DNA from: Mycobacterium gallinarum
GTDB lineage: Bacteria; Actinomycetota; Actinomycetes; Mycobacteriales; Mycobacteriaceae
Reading direction: 5' to 3'
Assembly: GCF_010726765.1 (NCBI RefSeq)
Contig: NZ_AP022601.1
Location: 5,270,001 to 5,334,000 of the forward strand
Length of the DNA: 64,000 nt
Positions 35,841-44,851 of the stretch are shown here, in pieces. Each line of letters begins with the position of its first letter. Within the stretch, counting starts at the first letter, position 1. The position numbers and the translations under genes were made by a program. The notes beneath the pieces are model-generated. The model was not told the origin of the DNA, searched no databases, and worked only from the letters and a program-made list of their open reading frames with translations.

Positions 35841-35876
35841 GTGTGGGCTGGTGGGTACATACCCGCCAGCCCACAC
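35841..35876 (+). terminator. Intrinsic terminator of cspA
   Basis: GTGTGGGCTGG pairs perfectly with CCAGCCCACAC, extended by GGGT/ACCC around an ACAT loop. Followed by a short CGCTTTCT tract. Begins 14 bp after the stop codon. Confidence 0.9.
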
Positions 35877-36068
35877 CGCTTTCTACGGACTTTGCAGTCG
35901 AGCGTGAAGGCGAATCACCGATTTGATCGATGATCGGGTAAATTGGATGTCAGGCCTTTCGCCTCAGCATTCTCCTGATGTCGCTCTCGCGATCAGCCTG
36001 CGGACGTATCTCCGTTCGCCCACTTCGTATGTATGGGCTCTTACCCGTATGTTTTAAGGACGTGTTCT

Positions 36069-36209
36069 ATGGAATCGTCAGATCTGTTTTCACACCCCCA
36101 CCAGCCACACGTCGCCGACAAGCGCGCGAGCTCCACGGAGCCCACTCCGATGCCCACCTTCTCGGACAGCGACCAGAAGAAGTCATCTTCCGCTAAGCCC
36201 TTGCCGTGA
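36069..36209 (+). CDS. Small 46-aa hydrophilic protein, coupled to DUF5994 gene
   Basis: ATG 36069 with an AAGGA ribosome site 8 bp upstream; stop TGA 36207-36209 overlaps the GTG start of the next gene (GTGA), the classic coupling arrangement. Peptide MESSDLFSHPHQPHVADKR ... SAKPLP is Ser/Pro/Lys-rich and likely disordered. I recognise no family. Ribosome site and exact overlap are the support for it being real. Confidence 0.55.
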   Translation: MESSDLFSHPHQPHVADKRASSTEPTPMPTFSDSDQKKSSSAKPLP

Positions 36210-36760
36210 ACGGCCTGTCGGGGACGCGCCGGTTGGCCCGCCCCGTTCGCCTTCTGCTCGCTCCCCAATTGGGCTCCGACATCGACGGGGCGTGGTGGCC
36301 GCACACCGCCTCGGTTGGCGCGGAGCTTCCTGAACTGATCGGACTCCTGCATGCGCCGCTGGGGGAAATCGTCGACATCGCCATCAACTGGTCGCCCACC
36401 GAGGGCCCGGTCGATTTCGACTCGATCATCAGCGGTGCCAGGACGGTTGACAGCCCGGGTCCCCGGCGTCCTCGCCTGATGAAGGTCGAGGGACGCGGTA
36501 CCTGCGCGAATCTACTTGTGGTGCCGTATATGACATCCGCGAATCTCGGCGCGATGGTCATGCGCTGCGCAGCGGGTCTGCCCGCCGTGCACGCGGATCG
36601 CGGGAGTCAACTGTGGGAGACCGCGCGCACCGTGATGAGTGTCGCGCGGGCCGAGAGTGCGATCTGGGCTGGTCGGCTGCGTAGCCCTCAGTCCTCCAAA
36701 GCCCGCCCCACGAGCAATGGGTCCGGTTCGCCGACGACTTCGTCGTCCTTGTCGTCGTAG
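36206..36760 (+). CDS. DUF5994 family protein
   Basis: 184 aa from GTG 36206. RLLLAPQLGSDIDGAWWPHT and ELPELIGLLHAPLGEIVDIAINW, followed by CANLLVVPYMT, match DUF5994, a mycobacterial/actinobacterial family without known function. The Ser-rich last 25 residues lie antisense to the degraded gene at 36688-36990, so the C-terminus may be altered. The start is coupled to the small upstream ORF. Confidence 0.75.
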   Translation: MNGLSGTRRLARPVRLLLAPQLGSDIDGAWWPHTASVGAELPELIGLLHAPLGEIVDIAINWSPTEGPVDFDSIISGARTVDSPGPRRPRLMKVEGRGTCANLLVVPYMTSANLGAMVMRCAAGLPAVHADRGSQLWETARTVMSVARAESAIWAGRLRSPQSSKARPTSNGSGSPTTSSSLSS

Positions 36761-36990
36761 TCGAACTTCGCGACGAGAATCTCCTGATTGGCTGCTGACG
36801 AGCATGTCTTCGAACATCCTTGCCTGCCTTGAGAATCCGGCATGCTCCTCGGGGGTGCAGAACCCCATCACCTTCTCGACACCGGCGCGGTTTGTACCAC
36901 GACCGGGTCATCGTCGTCCTCGTCGTTGACCGTGTAGCCGTGCGCGCTTGTCCAGAGTGCCTCTAGATCGATCTCGGGCACGGGTTTCAC
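36688..36990 (-). pseudogene. Degraded gene of unknown family, split over three frames
   Basis: Piece 1: GTG 36990 to TGA 36868-36870 (40 aa, PEIDLEALWTSAHGYTVND, acidic). Piece 2 in another frame: MGFCTPEEHAGFSRQARMF from ATG 36868, the ATG sharing a base with the stop (TGATG). Near 36793 one extra base breaks piece 2; removing it continues in frame 3 with NQEILVAKFDYDDKDDEVVG and LLVGRALED, ending at TGA 36688. All three pieces look coding-like, so the parent was one protein of about 100 aa, or two coupled genes with one frameshift. Confidence 0.55.
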
Positions 36991-37120
36991 CGCTAGGGCA
37001 GTTGCCGCTAATGTTGGATTCAGGTGCGTGCAAAAAGTCGCTGCGCCGACGCATATTCGGTCGTACATTGGGGAAATCTCGACCAGGTCAGCTAGCGCAG
37101 TGAAGGAACTTTGGTGACCC

Positions 37121-38371
37121 ATGGCGAGTAGGACCACCGGCGACGGACTTCCCGATGTCGTCGTCACAGCGCTGGCGTCGAGCAATGCCTTGGCGACCAA
37201 CGCCGAAGAGACCTGGCAGCAGTTGCTGGAGGGGCAGAGCGGAATTCGCCGACTCGAGAAGCCATTCGTCGATGAATACAACTTTCCCGTCCGCATCGGA
37301 GGTGAACTCCGAGAGGAGTTCGACCAGTACCTCGACCGGGTCGAGCTCCGTCGACTGTCGTATATGCAGAAGATGTCGCGGGTGCTCGGCCGACGCCTGT
37401 GGGAGACCGCTGGATCCCCCGAAGTCGACACCCGTCGCCTCCTCGTTTCGATCGGCCTTGCGCTCGCCAGTACCGAGGCGATGATCAGGCTCTACGACGA
37501 CTTCAAGGAACGTGGCGTCCGCGCGGCCAATCCGTTGGCTGTGCAGATGCACATGCCTAACGCGCCGGCCGCCTCGGTCGGCCTGGACTTCAAGGCCAGG
37601 GCGGGCATCACGTCGCCGGTGCTGGCAGACGCCTCGGGCGCGGCCGCCATCGCGGAAGCCTGGCAGGGCATCATCCTGGGCGAGGCCGATATCGCCATCT
37701 GCGGCGGCGTCGAGAACTGCATCGAAGCCGTGCCGGTCGCGGCATTCAACAACCTCGGGTGGTTGTCGACCAATGACGACGACCCGGCGGGTGCGTGCCG
37801 CCCGTTCGACACCGACCGCGATGGCATGGTGCTCGGCGAGGGCGCTGCGCTGATGCTCATCGAAACCGAAGAACACGCCAAGGCGCGAGGCGCTCCGATT
37901 CTCGCTCGACTTATGGGCGCGGCCATCACGTCAGACGGCTACGACGTCGTGGACGCCGACCCGACCGGTGAGCGGGCGGGCGACGCGATCAGCCGGGCGA
38001 TTCAACTGGCCGGCCTCACGGCGACCGACATCGACCACGTCAACGCACACGCGACCGGCACCAAACTCGGCGACCTTGCCGAGGCCCACGCGATCCGGCG
38101 CGCGCTGGGCGACCATTCGGCGGCGGTATATGCGCCCAAGGCGGCGCTGGGTCATTCGTTGGGCGCCGCAGGCGCCGTGGAGGCGGTGCTGACGGTGCAG
38201 GCGCTGCGCGACGGCATCATTCCGGCGACCCGCAACCTGAAGTCCCTCGATCCCGAGATCGACCTCGACGTGGTGGCGGACCGGCCCCGGCCCGGCGACT
38301 ATCGGTACGCGGTGTCGAATTCCTTCGGGCTGGGCGGCAACAATGTCGTGCTGGCCTTCGGCGCGCCCTGA
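37121..38371 (+). CDS. Beta-ketoacyl-ACP synthase homologue (KasA/KasB-like) lacking the catalytic cysteine
   Basis: 416 aa, full length for KasA/KasB. Thiolase-fold features present: both catalytic His regions (NAHATGTKLGD and AALGHSLGAAG), GGVENC, DGMVLGEGA and the C-terminal NSFGLGGNN. The nucleophile position reads PVLADASGAAAIAEAW, where KasA has SACSSG, so Cys is replaced by Asp170. Without the Cys it cannot form an acyl-enzyme; it may decarboxylate malonyl-ACP or act as a chain-length or scaffold partner. Its neighbours are two mycolate-type methyltransferases, suggesting a role in mycolic or related lipid synthesis. Confidence 0.88.
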   Translation: MASRTTGDGLPDVVVTALASSNALATNAEETWQQLLEGQSGIRRLEKPFVDEYNFPVRIGGELREEFDQYLDRVELRRLSYMQKMSRVLGRRLWETAGSPEVDTRRLLVSIGLALASTEAMIRLYDDFKERGVRAANPLAVQMHMPNAPAASVGLDFKARAGITSPVLADASGAAAIAEAWQGIILGEADIAICGGVENCIEAVPVAAFNNLGWLSTNDDDPAGACRPFDTDRDGMVLGEGAALMLIETEEHAKARGAPILARLMGAAITSDGYDVVDADPTGERAGDAISRAIQLAGLTATDIDHVNAHATGTKLGDLAEAHAIRRALGDHSAAVYAPKAALGHSLGAAGAVEAVLTVQALRDGIIPATRNLKSLDPEIDLDVVADRPRPGDYRYAVSNSFGLGGNNVVLAFGAP

Positions 38372-38406
38372 CGGCGGTCAGTCCATTGCCAAGCGACTAA
38401 CCGCGG

Positions 38407-39291
38407 TCACCCCTTGATCAGGGTGAATTGGCCGAGTTCGCTGATGCCGCGCTCGAAGAAGTCCGCGCACCCGGTCAGGTATTTCATGTAGCGCTCGTAG
38501 ACCTCTTCGGACGTGGCGGCGACGGCCTCGTCGTGTGCGGCTTCGAGATTGTCGGCCCACGTTCGCAGGGTGCGTACGTAGTGCGGATTCAGGGTCTCGA
38601 AGTGGTGCATCGAGAAACCGGCCTTGCCGGAAAGCCCGATGATGTCCTCGTCGCACGGGATGGAACCACCGGGGAAGATCTCCTTGGCGATGAACCGCAT
38701 GAACTTCAGGTCCGACATGACGATGGGAATGCCGAGGTCGGGCCAGCGCTTGAGCGGATGGCCCATGATCGTCTGCAGTACCAGTCGGCCACCCTCGGGA
38801 AGGATGCGGTAGCACGTCTCGAAGAAGGCGGCGTAGCGCTCCTTGGGGAAGGCCTCGAACGCCTCGATGCTGACGATGCGATCGACGGGTTCGTCGAACT
38901 CCTCCCAGCCGTGTAGCTCGACGCGGGTGCTGCGATCGGTGTCGAGGGTCTCGAAGAGCTGCCCGCAGTAGCGGTACTGGTTCTTGCTCAGGGTCAGGCC
39001 GACGACGTTGACGTCGTAGCGCTCGACGGCGCGTTGCATGACCGAACCCCAGCCGCAGCCGACATCGAGCAACGTCATGCCCGGCTGTAGATCCAGCTTG
39101 CCAAGTGCCAGATCGATTTTGGCTAACTGCGCTTCGCCGAGCGTCATGTCGTCACGCTCGAAGAACGCGCAACTGTACGTTCGCGAAGAATCTTGGAAGA
39201 GACCGAAGAACTCGTCCGAAAGGTCGTAATGGGCCTGAATCTCTTCGAAGTGAGGCCGCATATCGGTTGGTCCGGACTCGATGTCAGTCAT
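38407..39291 (-). CDS. Mycolic-acid cyclopropane synthase family methyltransferase (UmaA/MmaA-like)
   Basis: 294 aa. HYDLSDEFFGLFQDSSRTYS and CAFFERDDMTLGEAQ are family hallmarks; SAM-binding MTLLDVGCGWGSVMQRA; C-terminal [11 protein letters not shown] and ISELGQFTLIKG, like UmaA. The active-site segment reads IVSIEAFEAF, with Glu where cyclopropane synthases (CmaA, PcaA) have Gly; MmaA1 and MmaA4 carry Glu, so methyl or hydroxymethyl chemistry is more likely than cyclopropanation (inference from family). Acts on meromycolyl-ACP. Tandem with the next methyltransferase. Confidence 0.85.
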   Translation of the reverse strand: MTDIESGPTDMRPHFEEIQAHYDLSDEFFGLFQDSSRTYSCAFFERDDMTLGEAQLAKIDLALGKLDLQPGMTLLDVGCGWGSVMQRAVERYDVNVVGLTLSKNQYRYCGQLFETLDTDRSTRVELHGWEEFDEPVDRIVSIEAFEAFPKERYAAFFETCYRILPEGGRLVLQTIMGHPLKRWPDLGIPIVMSDLKFMRFIAKEIFPGGSIPCDEDIIGLSGKAGFSMHHFETLNPHYVRTLRTWADNLEAAHDEAVAATSEEVYERYMKYLTGCADFFERGISELGQFTLIKG

Positions 39292-39335
39292 TGTCGATGA
39301 CCCTACTAAATAGACTCAGTTGATTCCGAAACGAA

Positions 39336-40274
39336 TCAAGCCTTCTCGCAAGTGAACTGACACACATCGGTGTAGCCGTTGCGGAAGAGGTCGGCGCAGC
39401 CGGTCAGGTACTTCATGAATCGCTCGTAGACCTCGTCGGACGTGATCGCGACAGCCTCGTCTTTATTGGCCTCGAGATTTGCCGCCCAGGTGTCGAGTGT
39501 GCGGACGTAATGCGGTTGCAGGTGTTGCTCGCGTGTCACGGTGTAGCCGGCGCCGACTGCGTGCTTTTTGACCATCGATCCCAGGGGCAGACGACCGCCG
39601 GGGTAGATCTCGTCCATGATGAACTTGATGAAGCGGACGTTCGACATGGTCAGCGGCAGCCCCTTGGCCTTGATCTCCTCGTCCTCGGGAATGATGATCG
39701 TGTGCAGCAGCATGACGCCGTCATCGGGTAGGCAGTTGAACGTCTTCTTGAAGTAGTCGTCGTACTTGTTGAAGCCGAAGTGCTCGAACGCCCCGATGGA
39801 CACGATGCGGTCGACGGGCTCGTCGAAGTCCTCCCACGGCTGCAGGCGAACCTCCATGTTGCGCTTGCTCTTGGAGTTGGCGAACCAGTGGTCCTCGATG
39901 TGCTGTTTCTGGTTTTCCGACAGCGTCAGACCGATGACGTTGACGTCGTATTTGTCGACGGCCCGCATGATGGTCGAACCCCAGCCGCAGCCGATGTCGA
40001 GCAGCGTCATCCCGGGCTGAAGGCCCAACTTTCCCAATGAAAGATCGACCTTGGCCATCTGCGCTTCTTCGAGAGACATGTCGTCGCGCTCGAAATACGC
40101 GCAGCTATAGGTCTGGGTGGGGTCCTGCCACAGCTTGAAGAAGTCGTTCGAGATGTCGTAGTGGAACTGAACTTCCTTCTTGTCCGAACCACGGGTCTGG
40201 GCCGCCGACTCAGATAGCCACTTGGATTTCGGGTCAGGCGTACTCACCTGGGATTTTTCAGTTGAACTAGCCAC
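39336..40274 (-). CDS. Mycolic-acid cyclopropane synthase (CmaA2-like)
   Basis: 312 aa from GTG 40274 (AGGAG at 40280-40284); an in-frame GTG at 40289 is also possible. [52 protein letters not shown], and [17 protein letters not shown] with the Gly typical of cyclopropane synthases. [13 protein letters not shown] and [11 protein letters not shown] resemble CmaA2. Uses SAM to cyclopropanate an unsaturated meromycolate on AcpM. Probably co-transcribed with the upstream-oriented UmaA-like gene 44 bp away. Confidence 0.87.
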   Translation of the reverse strand: MASSTEKSQVSTPDPKSKWLSESAAQTRGSDKKEVQFHYDISNDFFKLWQDPTQTYSCAYFERDDMSLEEAQMAKVDLSLGKLGLQPGMTLLDIGCGWGSTIMRAVDKYDVNVIGLTLSENQKQHIEDHWFANSKSKRNMEVRLQPWEDFDEPVDRIVSIGAFEHFGFNKYDDYFKKTFNCLPDDGVMLLHTIIIPEDEEIKAKGLPLTMSNVRFIKFIMDEIYPGGRLPLGSMVKKHAVGAGYTVTREQHLQPHYVRTLDTWAANLEANKDEAVAITSDEVYERFMKYLTGCADLFRNGYTDVCQFTCEKA

Positions 40275-40289
40275 CGCGGCTCCTGTCAC

Positions 40290-40627
40290 AGATCTTGCAC
40301 GGGTACCGACTCGAACGTCGACAAGGAGGTGTTCCCCATCACGGCCGACGTTATGCCTCTGAATTTGTGGAGTACTACGCGGGGGTGCGCCACCCGGCTG
40401 GTGTCATCGCAGGTGGGCGGACATCAGTTCGCAATGCACCTCGACCCTTTGTAGACTCGGCTACTGAAGCAAATCGCTTGTGCTGCTTTGTTTTCAGTGG
40501 CCCCAATGATGGTGCCACAATCTGCCCGCTGTGGGGAGCGGGTTAAGGAAGAGCGCGCTGCGGGAACTCGCTTGAACGTAGCGGATCGACCTGCAAACAC
40601 GCTTACCGGAAGAACGGAAGGATTCAT
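40290..40627. other. Intergenic region between methyltransferase and kinase genes
   Basis: About 340 bp with divergent promoters. AT-richer around 40450-40520. The kinase ribosome site GGAAGGA sits at 40616-40622. No other feature seen. Confidence 0.5.
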
Positions 40628-42175
40628 ATGGGTTCCCCGAACGGCGGCACTCGCGTGGGTACGCAATTCGGCCCGTATGAGCTTCAAGCGCTGATCGGCG
40701 AAGGCGGCATGGGCGAGGTGTACCGCGCCTACGACACGGTCAGAGAACGCCTGGTGGCGATCAAGCTGCTGCGTACGGAGGTAGCCGCAGACCAGGGCTT
40801 TCAGCAGCGGTTTCGCCGCGAGTCCCGCGTCGCCGCGCGGCTGCAGGAACCGCATGTCATCCCGGTGCACGACTTCGGCGATATCGACGGCGTCCTCTAC
40901 ATCGACATGCGCCTCGTCGAGGGCGCCAGCCTGAAGGACGAGTTGCGGGTCAAGGGCGCGCTCCCGCCGACCCGCGCGGTGTCGATCATCAGCCAGGTTG
41001 CGGCTGCCCTGGACGCGGCGCACGGCAACGGTCTGGTGCACCGCGACATCAAGCCGGAGAACGTGTTGCTGACGTCCGACGACTTCGCCTATCTGGTCGA
41101 CTTCGGCATTGCGCATGGCGGCGGTGAGGCGAACGTGACGAGCACCGGGCTGGTCATCGGGTCGTGTGCCTACATGGCGGCGGAGCGGTTCAGCGGAGGC
41201 CGCGGTGGGCCCGCCGCGGACGTCTACTCGCTGACCTGCCTGCTCTACGAGTGTCTGACCGGCCGCGCCCCGTTCGAGGCGGGAGATGTGCGGCAGATGA
41301 TGGGTGCGCACATGTTCTCGCCGCCCCCGCGGCCGAGCATCATGCGCAGGGGGATCAACCGCGCGTTCGACGACGTCGTCGCGAAGGGCATGGCGAAGCA
41401 GCCGAACGACAGGTATCCGACTGCCGGTGAGCTGGCAAAAGCGGCTGCCGCGGCGATGACGGATTCGACGCCGGCGCCATCACCGATGCCACCCGCGCCG
41501 AGCAATACCAGGCAGTTCTCGGCGCTCGACCCGAACCCGGCGCGGACGGGCTACCAGCGGCCGCACGGTCCGGTGCCGCCACCCGTCCCGTCGGCCAAGA
41601 AGTCGCGGTTCAGCCCGACGCAGGTGGCGCTGCTGGCAGCGACGATCGCGATGTTCACAGTGGCGGTGGTGCTCGCGACGGTGCTGGTTTTCGGCGACCG
41701 CGACGGCGGGTCGGCACCGCAGACCAAGCTCGCGCTGCCGACACCCTCGACGACGACGGTCACGACCACGCCGACGGACGAGGAGTCGCCGTCGACCACC
41801 ACTCCCACCACGACGTCGCCGTCGGCCAGATCCGAACCCATTTCGGGGGTGTCGGGCACAGACGCGCAGGGGTTCGTCGGCCGTACGGCGCGCTGTGATG
41901 CGGGCAGCACGCCTGCTGCGGCGATCAGAACGTCGAATTCCATTGCGGTCGTGTGTGAGTCGGCGCCGGGCACCTATTACTACCGTGGTGAGCGGCTGCG
42001 CGACGGTGCCAATCTGCAACTGTCCAACGCGGTTCCGTCGGGCGGCGGATTCACTGCGGTCAACCCCGCCGACGGCGCCCGCTACGAGGTGCAGCCCGAC
42101 ATGCTGACCATTCTGAGCAGGGGCGGTGTGGATTCGGCGGAGCCGGCGCTGGAGTACGGCGCGGATCAGCGGTAA
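40628..42175 (+). CDS. Receptor Ser/Thr protein kinase (PknE-type kinase domain)
   Basis: 515 aa. GTQFGPYELQALIGEGGMGEVYRAYDTVRER closely follows PknE; HRDIKPENV, DFGIAHGGG, and AAERF (the APE motif has Ala for Pro) complete a probably active kinase (about 15-280). Pro/Ser linker, helix (VALLAATIAMFTVAVVLATVLV, about 337-358), then a Thr/Ser-rich extracellular stalk and a small C-terminal domain with two cysteines (RTARCDAG, AVVCESAPGTYYYRG). Ligand unknown. Confidence 0.9.
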   Translation: MGSPNGGTRVGTQFGPYELQALIGEGGMGEVYRAYDTVRERLVAIKLLRTEVAADQGFQQRFRRESRVAARLQEPHVIPVHDFGDIDGVLYIDMRLVEGASLKDELRVKGALPPTRAVSIISQVAAALDAAHGNGLVHRDIKPENVLLTSDDFAYLVDFGIAHGGGEANVTSTGLVIGSCAYMAAERFSGGRGGPAADVYSLTCLLYECLTGRAPFEAGDVRQMMGAHMFSPPPRPSIMRRGINRAFDDVVAKGMAKQPNDRYPTAGELAKAAAAAMTDSTPAPSPMPPAPSNTRQFSALDPNPARTGYQRPHGPVPPPVPSAKKSRFSPTQVALLAATIAMFTVAVVLATVLVFGDRDGGSAPQTKLALPTPSTTTVTTTPTDEESPSTTTPTTTSPSARSEPISGVSGTDAQGFVGRTARCDAGSTPAAAIRTSNSIAVVCESAPGTYYYRGERLRDGANLQLSNAVPSGGGFTAVNPADGARYEVQPDMLTILSRGGVDSAEPALEYGADQR

Positions 42176-42279
42176 TACTGCGATTTCGCTCCGAAATCGC
42201 AGGGATTATGGCCGCATCCGTGTCGTTTGATGGATAGGCTCACGTCGTCAGGGGTCACATCGCGGATCGGGGAACGACC

Positions 42280-42747
42280 ATGGACAATCGCTCGTACGAA
42301 CGCGCCAGCGCTGAGGCCCGCAAGCAGGAACAGCAGGAGAGTGCCCGCCGGCTGCGCGAGTTTCCGACGTTCGAGAAGTTTTCCGACGACGACCTGAAGA
42401 AACTCGTCGAGGCCGCCCATCGCACCTCGACATCTGGGCCGTGGCCGCTGATTCGCCAACACACTCCGTCGGACGCCTGCTACATCCTGCTCAGTGGCGA
42501 AGCGGGCGTGTATGTCGGTCACGAGCGCATCGCCCTCGTTGGGCCGGGCGAGATCATCGGCGAATCCGCGCTTCGCCGCGGCAAACTGCGCAACGCGACC
42601 GTGACGACGACCGGTAGGGCCGAGGTGTTGCACATCGAGCGTGACGACCTCGAACGCTTGCTCACCGAAATCCGCGCCCTGCGTGAAACGTTGGATGAAA
42701 CCGTGGCGCGCCACGTACCTGCATCGGCCACCGCCGAACCGAGTTGA
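42280..42747 (+). CDS. Cyclic-nucleotide-binding domain protein
   Basis: 155 aa. Helical N-terminus, then a cNMP-binding beta-roll: CYILLSGEAGVYVGHERIALVGPGEIIGESALRRGKLRNATVTTTG. The phosphate-binding cassette position GESALRRGKLRNAT departs from the canonical RxA motif (N-A-T instead of R-A/T-A), so ligand binding is uncertain. No DNA-binding domain. It lies between two kinase genes and may be a signalling adapter. Confidence 0.8.
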   Translation: MDNRSYERASAEARKQEQQESARRLREFPTFEKFSDDDLKKLVEAAHRTSTSGPWPLIRQHTPSDACYILLSGEAGVYVGHERIALVGPGEIIGESALRRGKLRNATVTTTGRAEVLHIERDDLERLLTEIRALRETLDETVARHVPASATAEPS

Positions 42748-43022
42748 TCTGTCGCGGTGAGCTACTCGTCGCCGGCAACCGAAGGACTGTGGGACAACAG
42801 CCGTCGCCAGTGAGCCTTGAATGACGGCGAACCCGCGCGGCGATGGAGGAGCCCACGCTGCGCAATCTGAACAGCTTCCTGGAGTCGGGCCGGCTCGTCA
42901 CTCCCGTTCCGATGCCGGTCACAGCGTCGAAGTAACCCCCACAGCAACCGCGTCGCGCGTTCGTGCGAAGGTTTGCGGATGGCGCGAAACGGCGATAGCG
43001 GCACCATGTGGGGTGTGGCGCC

Positions 43023-44390
43023 ATGCCGCTAGCCGAAGGCGACGTTTTCGCAGGGTACACCGTCGTGCGCCAACTGGGCGCGGGCGGCATGGGCGAGGTG
43101 TATCTGGTCCAGCACCCGAGGCTGCCCCGATACGACGCTCTGAAGATCTTGCCGGTCGAGCTGACCACCGACCGCGAATACCTCGAGCGCTTCAACCGCG
43201 AGGCCGACCTGGTTGCGCGTCTGTGGCACCCGAACATCGTCGGAGTGCACGACCGCGGCGAGTACAACGGTCAATTCTGGATCACGATGGACTTCGTCGA
43301 GGGCACCGACGCCGCGCGGCTGCTCGCCGAGCACCAGGGCGGCGGGCTACCGCCCGCGGACGTCGTGCGGATCGTGTCGGGCGTCGCCGACGCGCTGGAT
43401 TACGCGCACCAGCAGCACCTGCTCCATCGAGACGTCAAGCCGTCGAATATCCTTCTGGCCCAGTCGAACTCCACCTTCAGTCGCGCGCTGCTCGCGGACT
43501 TCGGCATCGCACGCTCGAACGCGGATACCTCCGATCTGACGGCCACCAACATGACCGTCGGCACCGTGGCCTACGCGGCGCCTGAACAGCTGATGGGCCA
43601 CGCGCTCGACGGCCGGGCCGACCAGTACGCACTTGCCGCGACCGCCTTCCACCTTCTCACCGGCCAACAGCTGTTCCAGCACGACAACCCGGCGGTGGTG
43701 ATCAGCAATCACCTCACGGCCAGCCCGCCGTCGATCGGCGACCGCATCCCCGAACTATCCGGATTGGGCCCCGCGTTCCAGCGCGCGCTGGCCAAGGCGC
43801 CCAGCGACCGCTTCGACTCGTGCAGCGACTTCGCCGAGGCGATGGCTCACGGCCTGTCTGAGGTGGCACAGCAGATCGGAGCCACCGATCAGACGATTTC
43901 GGCCCCCGCGTCGGGGCGGCAGAACAAGCACATCAAGAACGGCGGGTCGAGCAGGTTGCGGCTCGGACTGCTGGCAGCGGGTGTGGCCGCGGTGCTCGGC
44001 GGCGCGGCGATCGCGGTTGGGGTGACCATCGCGAATCGGGATGAGCCGGCGCCCCAACGTCCACCGGCCAGCGCTGAAGCGTCGGCTCCGACGAGCGCCC
44101 CGGTCGTGCCGGTGGTGCGCATCGGTGCGGACTGCGATCCGCTGGGCTCGGCGGGTGTCGCTACGACCGGCCAGCAGGCGTACTGCTCGCGACTGCCGTC
44201 AACCGGTGACCATCTATGGTCGATTTACCAAGGCCCGGTACCGAATCCGACCGCCACGCCGGCTCCGACCGACGAGGTGTACCCGCCGGGGATCGAGGAA
44301 CAGGTGCGGGTGTGTGTGGGTGAAACGGGCAAGACCCGGATCGAGTGCCGCAGGGACATCCGCGACGGCAACCTCACCGGGCCGGCGTAG
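43023..44390 (+). CDS. pknF: Receptor Ser/Thr protein kinase PknF
   Basis: 455 aa from ATG 43023. N-terminus MPLAEGDVFAGYTVVRQLG and body [57 protein letters not shown] match PknF. Membrane helix about 304-328 (LRLGLLAAGVAAVLGGAAIAVGV). The extracellular part (IGADCDPLGSAGVATTGQQA, YCSRL, RVCVGETGKTRIECRRDIRDGN) also aligns with the C-terminus of M. tuberculosis PknF, giving good evidence of orthology. In M. tuberculosis PknF influences cell shape and glucose transport. Confidence 0.9.
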   Translation: MPLAEGDVFAGYTVVRQLGAGGMGEVYLVQHPRLPRYDALKILPVELTTDREYLERFNREADLVARLWHPNIVGVHDRGEYNGQFWITMDFVEGTDAARLLAEHQGGGLPPADVVRIVSGVADALDYAHQQHLLHRDVKPSNILLAQSNSTFSRALLADFGIARSNADTSDLTATNMTVGTVAYAAPEQLMGHALDGRADQYALAATAFHLLTGQQLFQHDNPAVVISNHLTASPPSIGDRIPELSGLGPAFQRALAKAPSDRFDSCSDFAEAMAHGLSEVAQQIGATDQTISAPASGRQNKHIKNGGSSRLRLGLLAAGVAAVLGGAAIAVGVTIANRDEPAPQRPPASAEASAPTSAPVVPVVRIGADCDPLGSAGVATTGQQAYCSRLPSTGDHLWSIYQGPVPNPTATPAPTDEVYPPGIEEQVRVCVGETGKTRIECRRDIRDGNLTGPA

Positions 44391-44405
44391 GCGGCGCCTC
44401 GCGAG

Positions 44406-44735
44406 TCAGAAGCTGTTGCAGGTGGCTGCGACGCCCAACAGCAGGCCGACGTACTGTGCGGCGCCCGGCATCGTCTGCAGCCGCGAGAGCATTTGCTGGC
44501 GCTCGGTGGGACCCGAGACGAGGTACTGCTGGAGAATGGCGACGGTCGAGGGTGAGGCGGTCAACTGGCCCGCAGCGGCTGGGTTCTGAGCCGAGAGCGC
44601 CCCGACCACCTGCGGATACGTGCAGGTGGTGTTGAGGAGCGGGGCCAAATCCTGTGCAGACGCCGTTCCGGCGCCGGCGGCCATCGACAGCAGCAAACCG
44701 CCCGAGGCGACGAGAGTCTTTGCTTTCAAGCGCAT
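44406..44735 (-). CDS. Hemophore-related secreted protein (TB8.4/Rv1174c-like)
   Basis: 109 aa. Signal peptide ending GTASAQ. Mature domain of about 80 residues with one Cys pair (NTTCTYPQVVGALSAQNPAA ... AATCNSF) and PGAAQYVGLL, as in TB8.4 (Rv1174c) and related heme-binding Rv0203-type proteins. Secreted; whether this paralogue binds heme is untested. Convergent with pknF. Confidence 0.87.
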   Translation of the reverse strand: MRLKAKTLVASGGLLLSMAAGAGTASAQDLAPLLNTTCTYPQVVGALSAQNPAAAGQLTASPSTVAILQQYLVSGPTERQQMLSRLQTMPGAAQYVGLLLGVAATCNSF

Positions 44736-44851
44736 ACGTCGACGCTAGCACGCATCAGCCCTGCTCACCATGTCTCTTTTCGATCGAGGACGCCTATTCC
44801 CCTTGTGGCAGAACGTCTCTGAGTAAACACTAAGAGAGCGGAATCGGGCGG

